Of a stretch of 36,505 nucleotides of DNA, positions 17,986 through 25,396 are shown in pieces (within the stretch, counting starts at the first letter, position 1; each line of letters begins with the position of its first letter). Position numbers and translations under genes: made by a program. The notes beneath the pieces were generated by a model, which worked only from the letters and a program-made list of their open reading frames with translations, was not told where the DNA came from and did no database searches. The stretch lies in assembly GCA_013204545.1 (NCBI GenBank), contig JABMNN010000020.1, forward strand, positions 1-36,505, given 5' to 3'. Source of the stretch: Chloroflexota bacterium. GTDB taxonomy: Bacteria > Chloroflexota > Dehalococcoidia > Lucifugimonadales > Lucifugimonadaceae.

Positions 17986-19777
17986 GAGATTTGCTGAATG
18001 CGTAGCGCTCAGACTTCGGGAGCGAAAGAAATGCCATGAGTTCCGCGTACTGAAGGGTATTGATCACACGATCATACTCGACCCAGCCACGGATTGCGGT
18101 GTCAACGCCAAATCGCATATTGTCGAATTGCCACGTCCGATGTGCGTCGGTGTTAATTGAAAAGACTACACCCAAGTCGACCGCTCGCCGTACGTGATCA
18201 GCCTTCAAATCTAGTCGATCTGGCGACGCATTTATTTCCATAACCGTACCGGTGCGAACCGCAGCTTCAAGAACAGCATTGATGTCGATCTCGACCGGAG
18301 AGCGTTTGCCGAGAAGCCTCGCAGTAAGGTGACAGATCACGTCTACATGTTGACTCTCCATTGCGTCGATAACGCGCCGCGTCATGGTCTCAACATCTTG
18401 ATCCATTCCCGAGTGAATCGAAGCAATGACGATATCTAACTCTGCGAGCAAATCATCACTGTAGTCGAGCGAGCCGTCGAGCTTGATGTCCATCTCAGTA
18501 CCGGTCAAGAGCCTCATACCTGAGGATTCAGCAAGTTCTCGTACGGCACTGTTGTGTGCGAGAAGCATCTCAGGACTCAACCCATTTGCGACTCTAGCAC
18601 TCGGTGAGTGATCGGTTACGGCTATGTACTCGAGCCCCCGCTCTTGAGCAGAGGCGACCATATCTTCCATTGAGTAGCGACCGTCTGACCATGTGGTATG
18701 AGAATGAAGATCACCCCGAATATCGCCGAGAGTGATGATGTTCGCAAATCCCTGTCCGGCCGCTCGCTCGATCTCCCCTGAGTCTTCTCTGATGTGTGGC
18801 GGGATGGAACTGAGACCCAGTCGCTTGTAGATATCCTGTTCGTTTGGTAGGTTTTCAGGCGTTCCAGTTTTTGAACTAATTAGTCCGTCGGAAGTGAACG
18901 CTATGTTGCGATCTCTCGCCAATTTTTCCAGACGAATGTTATGCGCAACAGAACCTGTGGCAAAAAGCAGAGCTCCTGGGAACGCCTCAGGTGAAACGAC
19001 TTTGATCGAATATTTGAACCCGAAACGGTCGATGAATTCAGCCGTTGTGTAATCATGGTTCAGAACGTTATGGACGCTGGACAGAGTCGTAAATGCATCA
19101 ATTACGTCTGCCACCTCGTTGATCGAGGCAGCGCAAACGATATTGATATTGCCAACTAGCTCCACTGAGCGCCTCACGCTCCCAGCTACAGCGATTTTTA
19201 CACTTTCAGAGCAGCGGTTTCGCAATTCGGCGATCAGATCATTGGCTGCTTGAGAGGCTGGGCCAATTCCAATACGGTCACCTTGATCTATCCGCATCTT
19301 CGTGTGTCGAAGTATCTGAGCAGCACCCTTCTTGCTGATCCGTGGGAGCGAAAGGAATTCGCCCGACTCGATAGATATAGCGAGTTGATCGTAGGTGCAT
19401 ATTCCTAGAACGCCAGCCGCCATAACTGCCGTTTTCGGACCGATACCGGGAATCTGAACAAGCTCGAGAATTCCATTGGGAAGTTCTTCGAGCAACTCTT
19501 CGAGTAAGCCGAGCCGACCGGTACGAACCAACTCCTGAGTTTTCTCAATGATCGCCTCGCCGAACCCCGAAATTTTGCCTAGTTTTTCGGTGTCTTCAAT
19601 GATGTCAGAGATCGGAAACGGTAAGCTTTTTATCGCATCCGAAGCTTTCGCATGAGCACGAATTTTAAATACGTTCTCACTCTTCGCTTGCATCAACACA
19701 GAGACATCTGCGAACACTTGAGAAATCGAATTGTTGTCCATAGACGACAGGTTACCGTTTACCCCCAGACCGGACAC
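17978..19777 (-). CDS. polX: PolX-family protein with dead polymerase site and intact PHP nuclease domain
   Basis: Bacterial PolX proteins join a Pol beta-like polymerase to a PHP-type 3'-5' exonuclease/AP endonuclease for DNA repair. In order: a helix-hairpin-helix N-terminal part (about 14-130, IPGIGPKTA), a Pol beta-like palm (about 190-320) and a PHP domain (about 350-599). The palm keeps GSVRR (199-203), but the metal-binding Asp-x-Asp reads N210-I-N212 and the third Asp place reads S257 (in FKYSIKVV), so polymerisation should be lost. The nine PHP metal ligands are all there: H358, H360, D365, H390, E428, H455, H483, D544 and H546. The GTG start directly follows the secA stop (TAG-GTG); M13 is an alternative. 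Confidence 0.9.
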   Translation of the reverse strand: MSGLGVNGNLSSMDNNSISQVFADVSVLMQAKSENVFKIRAHAKASDAIKSLPFPISDIIEDTEKLGKISGFGEAIIEKTQELVRTGRLGLLEELLEELPNGILELVQIPGIGPKTAVMAAGVLGICTYDQLAISIESGEFLSLPRISKKGAAQILRHTKMRIDQGDRIGIGPASQAANDLIAELRNRCSESVKIAVAGSVRRSVELVGNINIVCAASINEVADVIDAFTTLSSVHNVLNHDYTTAEFIDRFGFKYSIKVVSPEAFPGALLFATGSVAHNIRLEKLARDRNIAFTSDGLISSKTGTPENLPNEQDIYKRLGLSSIPPHIREDSGEIERAAGQGFANIITLGDIRGDLHSHTTWSDGRYSMEDMVASAQERGLEYIAVTDHSPSARVANGLSPEMLLAHNSAVRELAESSGMRLLTGTEMDIKLDGSLDYSDDLLAELDIVIASIHSGMDQDVETMTRRVIDAMESQHVDVICHLTARLLGKRSPVEIDINAVLEAAVRTGTVMEINASPDRLDLKADHVRRAVDLGVVFSINTDAHRTWQFDNMRFGVDTAIRGWVEYDRVINTLQYAELMAFLSLPKSERYAFSKSRG

Positions 19778-22540
19778 CTATTCGTTGTCTACATTCGTCT
19801 GCTTACGCTGAAGACGTTCGATTTTCCGGCGCTCGGCTCTGCTCATTTTTCGACCGTCAGACGTGTGCGTGGGCACCTGAGCAAGACCGCTTCCAGCGTA
19901 TTGACTGTTTCCGTGTCCTGAATTTACGTTTGCCATTACAGAGTGCTGGTTGGCAAGTGCGTTCGCTCTCCGTGTCGATACATCAACGTCGGGCTTCACA
20001 GCACTAACCTCAGGAGCCTGCGACCGGGGTGGCTGTTGAGTGAGTGCAACCCTGAATATTGTACGTGCCACAGTCGATTTGATCGTGGTGTCAAATGCAG
20101 TGAACATTTGGAACGCTTGTTGCTTGTATGCAACTAGCGGGTCGCGTTGACCTGCAGCTACAAGGCCAATGCCCTGCCGCATGTTGTCCATCGAGGTAAG
20201 ATGTTCGACCCAGTGCTCATCGATCGTTCGCAGCATGATGGTACGTTCAAGCTTATGCAGAAGTTCGGTTCCGAATTCTTCTGTTCGCTTGTTGTAGATC
20301 GTTTCGATTAGGTTAAGGAATGTCGCTTGGGCTTCCTCTGGGCGCATACCGTAAATTTCATCTTTTTGCGAGAAACCATCGAGTGTAGGAAAAATCATTA
20401 GTAGGTCACGGAACAGACCATCTACATCGTAGTTTTCAGCACCACCGTTGATTCGCCCAGTAACAATAAGACTCACTTCTTCTTTAAGGTACGCAGTTAT
20501 CGTTGGACGAAGATCATCACCATCAATAATCCTGTCTCGCAGCTTGTAAACTACGTCTCGTTGTGTGTTTACCACATCGTCGTAGTCGACCAGATACTTC
20601 CGTATCTCGAAATTCTGCGCCTCGACTTTAGTCTGCGCTGTTTCGACAGACTTCGAAACCATCCTGTTTTCTATGGGGACATCAGCCTCCCATCGGAACA
20701 GGTTCATAGCCCCGCGGATTCGATCTCCACCGAATCGTCGGACAATGTCGTCTTCCGTAGAAAGGTAGAACTGAGTTTCACCGGGATCACCCTGTCGACC
20801 ACATCGACCCCGCAGTTGGTTGTCTATCCGACGCGACTCGTGTCGCTCGGTTCCCAGAACGAACAGGCCACCCTTTTGTACAATGGTGTCGTGATCAGCT
20901 TCCCAACCAGCTTCAGTGGGAGTTGTTACATCAGGGTTTCCACCGAGAATGATGTCCGTGCCTCGTCCAGCCATGTTCGTGGCGACAGTGACTGCCCCAG
21001 CTTTACCAGCCTCAGCGACAACGTTCGCTTCTCGCTCATGCTGCTTGGCGTTGAGAACATTGTGTGGAATGTGTTTTTTCTTCAACAGATCGGATAACAG
21101 CTCCGATTTATCGATGCTGGTTGTTCCAACGAGCACTGGTCGGCCATCGTTGTGAAGCTCGGAAATACGCTTAGCAATAGCGTTCCACTTGGCTTCTTCA
21201 GTCATGAAGATGTAGTCGCCGAGATCGATCCGCTGACTAGGTTTATTGGTCGGTATTTCGACCACTTCCAGCTTGTAAATCTTGTGTAACTCTTCAGCTT
21301 CGGTAGTCGCTGTACCTGTCATACCGGCCAACTTGTCATACATACGAAAGTAGTTTTGAAGTGTGATCGTTGCATACGTGTTCGATTCACGCTGAACCTT
21401 GACACCCTCTTTTGCTTCGAGTGCCTGATGCAGACCATCAGAGAATCGACGACCGGTCATCAATCGACCGGTAAATTCATCAACTAGAATGATCTCTTGC
21501 CCTTGAACGACGTACTCACGATCTCTGGCGTAGACGAACTCGGCACGAATTGCGTTTTCGGTGAAGTGTGAAAGAACGTCGTTCTCAACACCGTAGAGGT
21601 TGTCGACACCTAACTCTCTTTCAACCGCAGCGATACCCTCTTCGGTCAGGACAATAGTCTTGCGTTTGTCCTCGATTTCAAAGTGAACATCCACACTAAG
21701 TCTCTTAGCAAGAACAGAGAACTTTCGGTACTCCTGACCCTGTTCTTGTGCGGGTCCCGAGATAATCAGCGGGGTTCGCGCTTCATCGATTAGAATGCTG
21801 TCGACTTCATCGACGATTGCGTATGTACGTCCCCTCTGGACACGCCGGTCGCCTTCTTCAACCATGTTGTCGCGTAGGTAGTCGAATCCGAACTCGTTGT
21901 TTGTTCCGTAAGTAATATCGCAGGCGTATGCCTGCTGTTTGGTGGCAGCGTGAAAATTATGTTCTGGTAGCCGCACAGGAGGAGCTGCATCTACCTCCTC
22001 TCCGGTGCGCTCTGAATCAGCTTGAATTGCGATTGGTGCATCAGGATTGAATACCCACGAACCATCGTTCTGCAAACACCCGACGGTTACCCCTAAAGCG
22101 TGATGGACATTTCCCATCCAACCAGCATGCAGCTTAGCAAGATAATCGTTGACGGTAATGACATGTGCACCGTTGCCAGTGATTGCATTCAGATACGCCG
22201 GCATGGTCGCAACTAAGGTCTTTCCTTCACCGGTACGCATTTCAGCGACCTTACCCTGATGAAGCACAATTCCACCGATCATTTGCACATCAAATGGTCG
22301 CATGCCAACGGTACGTCTCGATGCTTCTCGGACGGCCGCAAACGCTTCAGGGAGAAGGTCATCAAGGCTCTCGCCCCCGCTGTAGCGCGACCGTAGATCA
22401 CCAGTCACGCCCCTGAGATCATCATCACTGAGTTTCTCAAAATCAGACTCGAGATCATTGATCTCGTCGACAATCGGCCGAATGTCGTTGAGCGCTTTTT
22501 GGTTGGAATCGCCCACGAGTTTGTTAAAGAACTTAAACAT
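19778..22540 (-). CDS. secA: Preprotein translocase ATPase SecA
   Basis: Motor ATPase that drives unfolded preproteins through SecYEG. Walker A is MRTGEGKTLVATMP (101-114) and Walker B lies in VDEVDSILIDEARTPLIISG. The second nucleotide-binding half holds TNMAGRGTDIILGGNP and QLRGRCGRQGDPG. The protein has 920 residues. An extra ~40-residue segment lies at about 158-200 in NBD1, between VGCLQ and AYACDITYGTNNEFG; its acidic and proline-rich make-up suggests a surface loop. The C-terminus is basic (RRKIERLQRKQ) and lacks the cysteine-rich zinc-binding SecB/ribosome tail. Prs lies upstream on the same strand (55-base gap), and the PolX-like gene directly downstream. Confidence 0.96.
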   Translation of the reverse strand: MFKFFNKLVGDSNQKALNDIRPIVDEINDLESDFEKLSDDDLRGVTGDLRSRYSGGESLDDLLPEAFAAVREASRRTVGMRPFDVQMIGGIVLHQGKVAEMRTGEGKTLVATMPAYLNAITGNGAHVITVNDYLAKLHAGWMGNVHHALGVTVGCLQNDGSWVFNPDAPIAIQADSERTGEEVDAAPPVRLPEHNFHAATKQQAYACDITYGTNNEFGFDYLRDNMVEEGDRRVQRGRTYAIVDEVDSILIDEARTPLIISGPAQEQGQEYRKFSVLAKRLSVDVHFEIEDKRKTIVLTEEGIAAVERELGVDNLYGVENDVLSHFTENAIRAEFVYARDREYVVQGQEIILVDEFTGRLMTGRRFSDGLHQALEAKEGVKVQRESNTYATITLQNYFRMYDKLAGMTGTATTEAEELHKIYKLEVVEIPTNKPSQRIDLGDYIFMTEEAKWNAIAKRISELHNDGRPVLVGTTSIDKSELLSDLLKKKHIPHNVLNAKQHEREANVVAEAGKAGAVTVATNMAGRGTDIILGGNPDVTTPTEAGWEADHDTIVQKGGLFVLGTERHESRRIDNQLRGRCGRQGDPGETQFYLSTEDDIVRRFGGDRIRGAMNLFRWEADVPIENRMVSKSVETAQTKVEAQNFEIRKYLVDYDDVVNTQRDVVYKLRDRIIDGDDLRPTITAYLKEEVSLIVTGRINGGAENYDVDGLFRDLLMIFPTLDGFSQKDEIYGMRPEEAQATFLNLIETIYNKRTEEFGTELLHKLERTIMLRTIDEHWVEHLTSMDNMRQGIGLVAAGQRDPLVAYKQQAFQMFTAFDTTIKSTVARTIFRVALTQQPPRSQAPEVSAVKPDVDVSTRRANALANQHSVMANVNSGHGNSQYAGSGLAQVPTHTSDGRKMSRAERRKIERLQRKQTNVDNE

Positions 22541-22594
22541 ATACGTCTGTTAGCCCACCAGAATGTGTCGCTCAGGTTCAGAAACGATCACCGA

Positions 22595-23554
22595 TTATTT
22601 GATCGTGAACAGTTCTCCAACCGATCGACCTTCATGGATTCGCCTTATTGCTTCCCCAAGAAGCGGGGCAATTGAAATTACTTTGATCTTTGAGTTTACT
22701 TTGTATGAAGGCAGAGGCACCGTGTCGGTTATTACCAATTCTTTGATATGTGGGATTCTGGTAATTCTGTCCGATGCTTCTCCTGGCAAAACACCATGTG
22801 TAGCAGCTAAATAAACATCAGTTGCTCCCTTTTTAGTAATGGCCTCCACCGCGGATATCACGGTTCCACCAGTACTGATCTCGTCATCAAAGAGGATGAC
22901 GGGCCGATCCCCCACTTCACCTATTACGTTCAAACTTTCGACTCGGTCTTCATTCCCGAGACGGCGTTTTTCCACAATCGCTAACGGGGCATTGATAGCG
23001 TCGGCAAAGTCGCGCGCCTTTTTAGAGATTCCGATGTCAGTTGCTACGACCACTGGGTCGGTTAGATTTAAGTTCTGGAAATATTCGACCAGCCTCGGCA
23101 TCGCCGTTAGCTCATCCACAGGCACTTGGAAGAACCCCTGAACCTGACCTGCATGCAGATCCACCATCACGACTCGTTCCGCACCAGCAGTCTCAAGCAG
23201 ATCAGCGATTAAACGACCTGTAATGGGCACTCGTGGTTGGTCTTTTTTGTCGGTGCGGGCATAACTATAGAACGGAATAACCGCTGTTATTCGGCCTGCC
23301 GAAGCACGTTTTGCAGCATCGATCATGATCAACATTTCCATGATGTGATCATTCACGGGCTCGACCGTTGATTGCAGAATGAAAACGTCTTTCTGCCGAA
23401 CATTCTCAAGTATCCGCACGAAAGTATTATCGTTACTGAACTTGAACACTTCGATTTTGCCGATATCCTGCTGGAGGTAATCGCAAATCTTCTGCACCAA
23501 TTCAGGGTGTGAGTTCCCCGCGAAAATTACCGGATTTCCATTAACCCCGAACAT
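22595..23554 (-). CDS. prs: Ribose-phosphate pyrophosphokinase (PRPP synthetase)
   Basis: Makes PRPP from ribose 5-phosphate and ATP for nucleotide, His and Trp synthesis. The 319 residues match class I PRPP synthetases. Marks: PYYSYAR-type PFYSYARTDKKD (94-105), VDLHAGQVQGFF (131-142) with the metal-binding HAGQ area, the catalytic KRR (196-198), and the ribose-phosphate loop FDDEISTGGT (222-231), where the usual Asp before TGG is Ser. The ATG overlaps the stop of the enoyl-CoA hydratase gene as TAATG, so the two are coupled. Confidence 0.96.
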   Translation of the reverse strand: MFGVNGNPVIFAGNSHPELVQKICDYLQQDIGKIEVFKFSNDNTFVRILENVRQKDVFILQSTVEPVNDHIMEMLIMIDAAKRASAGRITAVIPFYSYARTDKKDQPRVPITGRLIADLLETAGAERVVMVDLHAGQVQGFFQVPVDELTAMPRLVEYFQNLNLTDPVVVATDIGISKKARDFADAINAPLAIVEKRRLGNEDRVESLNVIGEVGDRPVILFDDEISTGGTVISAVEAITKKGATDVYLAATHGVLPGEASDRITRIPHIKELVITDTVPLPSYKVNSKIKVISIAPLLGEAIRRIHEGRSVGELFTIK

Positions 23555-24369
23555 TAAAGCCCCTTGAACTCTGGTCGTCTTTTTTGGCGAAGTGCGGCCA
23601 TGCCTTCAACATGATCCTCCGAGGATAGCGTTATTGCCTCCGCTGCGGCAGACATTTCGAGGGAAGTTTCGAGGTCCATTGACATTCCTCTCCGCATCAT
23701 AGTCTTAGCAAGTCGAATAGCGATAGGAGGACCTGATGCGATACGACGCGCCATTTCTTCGGCAGCATTGATTAGCTCACAATCGGCAAAAATACTATTT
23801 ACGAAGCCGAGCGATTTAGCCTCATCAGCTTCCATAAAATTCCCTGTGTACATTAATTCAGCCGCTTTGGTTGATCCGAAGAGACGAGGGTAAAGCCATG
23901 TGCCTCCGTAGCCAGGAAAAAGACCTACATGTACGTAAGCAGCCATGAATCGAGCCGATTCTGATGCAATACGTATGTCGCAAACGCAAGCCAGGTCGAA
24001 GCCCGCTCCGACCGCTGCACCATTAATTGCTGCAATAACCGGCTTCTCCATCTTATATATGGAAAGAATTACCCGTTGAGCAAGCTTGAATCCCCGACGT
24101 AATTCCTCTGCACCGCCAGATCCCGGTTTATGTGGGCCCTTGTCCGCGCCCCCTGCCATTTCGTTGGTATCCGCCCCTGAGCAGAACGCTCGACCTGCAC
24201 CAGTGATAATCACGGCGCGGACGGAATCATCGGCCGCTAATTCGTCAAGGTGTCCAGCAAGTGCTTCAAGTAGCTCATTACTGAGCGAGTTGAGGTAATC
24301 GGGGCGATTTAGCGTGAGAATAGCGAATCTGGATTCGCTGTTTACGTCTCGTATCACGCTTGAGTTCAT
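23554..24369 (-). CDS. Enoyl-CoA hydratase/isomerase (crotonase) family protein
   Basis: Crotonase-fold enzyme acting on acyl-CoA thioesters, 271 residues. The first oxyanion-hole segment is AFCSGADTNEM (about 61-71) and the second is AAINGAAVGAGFDLACVCDI (about 113-132), followed by VGLFPGYGGTWLYPRL. The glutamates of classical enoyl-CoA hydratases are not both evident in the GLFPGYGG stretch, so the exact reaction (hydratase, isomerase, or another crotonase reaction) is open. It overlaps prs by one base. A strong inverted repeat and an extended -10-like site lie just upstream (24410-24459). Confidence 0.88.
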   Translation of the reverse strand: MNSSVIRDVNSESRFAILTLNRPDYLNSLSNELLEALAGHLDELAADDSVRAVIITGAGRAFCSGADTNEMAGGADKGPHKPGSGGAEELRRGFKLAQRVILSIYKMEKPVIAAINGAAVGAGFDLACVCDIRIASESARFMAAYVHVGLFPGYGGTWLYPRLFGSTKAAELMYTGNFMEADEAKSLGFVNSIFADCELINAAEEMARRIASGPPIAIRLAKTMMRRGMSMDLETSLEMSAAAEAITLSSEDHVEGMAALRQKRRPEFKGL

Positions 24370-24420
24370 TGGAGCCTCGACACACTGAGATTATCTGAAA
24401 TACGTCGGAATTCTAGCACC

Positions 24421-24459
24421 GGTGAAAAGCCACAACTGCACAATTGTTCGCTTTTCACC
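24421..24459. repeat. Perfect 10-bp inverted repeat upstream of the enoyl-CoA hydratase gene
   Basis: ggtgaaaagc (24421-24430) and gcttttcacc (24450-24459) are exact reverse complements around a 19-base centre that is itself partly self-complementary (acaa...ttgt). There is no T-run on either side, so it is not a standard terminator. On the minus strand it lies directly before TGCTAGAAT (extended -10 form, 24418-24410), so an operator or a transcript-end structure are both possible. Confidence 0.6.
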
Positions 24460-24566
24460 GTCTGATTCGAGATTACAAAGACTCGAGGAAACTAGATGAC
24501 GCTGCGAGCGCACCTTCTCAGTCACGTGACTCAGACGCATTATTGAGAGCGAGGAGATAAAACTCG

Positions 24567-24773
24567 CTAAGCTGCCTGTTGACCAGGTAGTGCGACAGGC
24601 GCACTCGGCACAGACGAAGGGGTACGGAATAGACGGGCCGCCATTTCCGGTGAAAGATCCTTCGAGAATCCACATTGCAGGCATTTAAGGAAAGTACCAT
24701 GCATGTCGCTGTCAGCGTGAACATCGCCAGTACATCGTGGGCAAGACTTCAGATAAAGCAAATTAGACCTCAT
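24567..24773 (-). CDS. Small zinc-ribbon protein (68 aa)
   Basis: A 68-residue protein with an N-terminal Cys4 zinc-ribbon: CPRC (11-14) and CLQC (31-34), separated by 16 residues (TGDVHADSDMHGTFLK). The spacing and the DMHGTFLKCLQCGF pattern resemble small zinc-ribbon proteins widespread in bacteria, often of unknown role. The C-terminal half is Pro/Ala-rich and probably disordered. It lies between the ArsC-like selenoprotein gene and the enoyl-CoA hydratase gene on the same strand. Shadow frames overlap this place, but this is the only one with a recognisable motif. Confidence 0.7.
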   Translation of the reverse strand: MRSNLLYLKSCPRCTGDVHADSDMHGTFLKCLQCGFSKDLSPEMAARLFRTPSSVPSAPVALPGQQAA

Positions 24774-24935
24774 TCATATTGCTCAGGATTAACTGAGAAG
24801 TGCGAAAAGACTATCCGAAGACCAATTCGATTCAGACGGTCCACACCCTCACAAGGTATGTGTGTCAGCACACAACTCTTCGAGCCTTTGGTTTCTTGCC
24901 ACCAAACATTAGTTGGACTAAAGCCGTGAAGATCG

Positions 24936-25283
24936 TTATATGAATTGGTCGTATGAACCCTGCTTGAACCCAAAAATTACCTGAGTGCCGTCAGTGAGAA
25001 TAGGTCGTCTGATCAATCGGGGCTCATTGAACATCAGATCAATCAACTCGATCTCAGTCGCTTTACCGCGAAGTTCTCGATACGGTTTAGAGCTCGGACT
25101 CTTCCAAGCAAACATTTCATCGAGAGTCGTAAGCTTACTCAGGTTTTCAATCTCGTCAGTCGTGAATCGATCTTTAAAGAAATCTCGAAATTCATGTTCA
25201 ATATTTGAATCATTGAGAGCCCAACGGGCTGTCTGGCACGTACTTCAACGAGACCAGCAATAAAATTTAAGTTCAGAAGACAT
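24936..25283 (-). CDS. Selenocysteine-containing ArsC/Spx-family protein (TGA read as Sec)
   Basis: A 115-residue thioredoxin-fold protein of the ArsC/Spx/YffB family, visible only if the in-frame TGA at 25247-25245 is read as selenocysteine. The start is FYCWSRUSTCQTARWAL (7-23), matching the family's R-C-S-T-C-R-K-A motif with Sec13 in the catalytic Cys place and C16 forming a UxxC redox pair. The rest matches too: FKDRFTTDEIENL (36-48), KPYRELRG (66-73), LIDLMFNEPRLIRRPIL (80-96) and the end VIFGFKQGSYDQF. Length is typical of the family. An AAGAG lies a few bases before the ATG. It diverges from an MFS transporter gene. It could reduce arsenate or act as a general thiol/selenol oxidoreductase; only two to three family arginines are visible, so arsenate as the substrate is not certain. 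Confidence 0.85.
25215..25233 (-). promoter_or_regulatory. Candidate bacterial SECIS stem-loop inside the ArsC-like gene
   Basis: In the mRNA, AGCCC-GUU-GGGCU forms a five-pair stem with a three-base loop starting with G; beyond one C-C mismatch, two more pairs extend it. The loop begins 20 bases after the UGA (19 bases between), inside the 16-37 range used for bacterial SECIS elements. It would recruit SelB with Sec-tRNA. A fold-energy check was not run. Confidence 0.65.
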
Positions 25284-25396
25284 TCGTGACTCTTTATAGT
25301 TATTAGATTGAGGGCATGCACATGAGGTGTCGCAACACTCTTTTCACGTTCGCAACAATGTTGAGGTACGCCACGCAGTGATGACAACGATGCTAG

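Noticed and set aside
24391-24724. Minus-strand frames of 97 and 68 codons overlapping the zinc-ribbon gene
   Set aside because: They overlap the zinc-ribbon frame out of phase and show no motif or ribosome site.
24985-25263. Plus-strand open frame of 92 codons across the ArsC-like gene
   Set aside because: It is a shadow of the minus-strand ArsC-like selenoprotein; its translation has no family-like motif.
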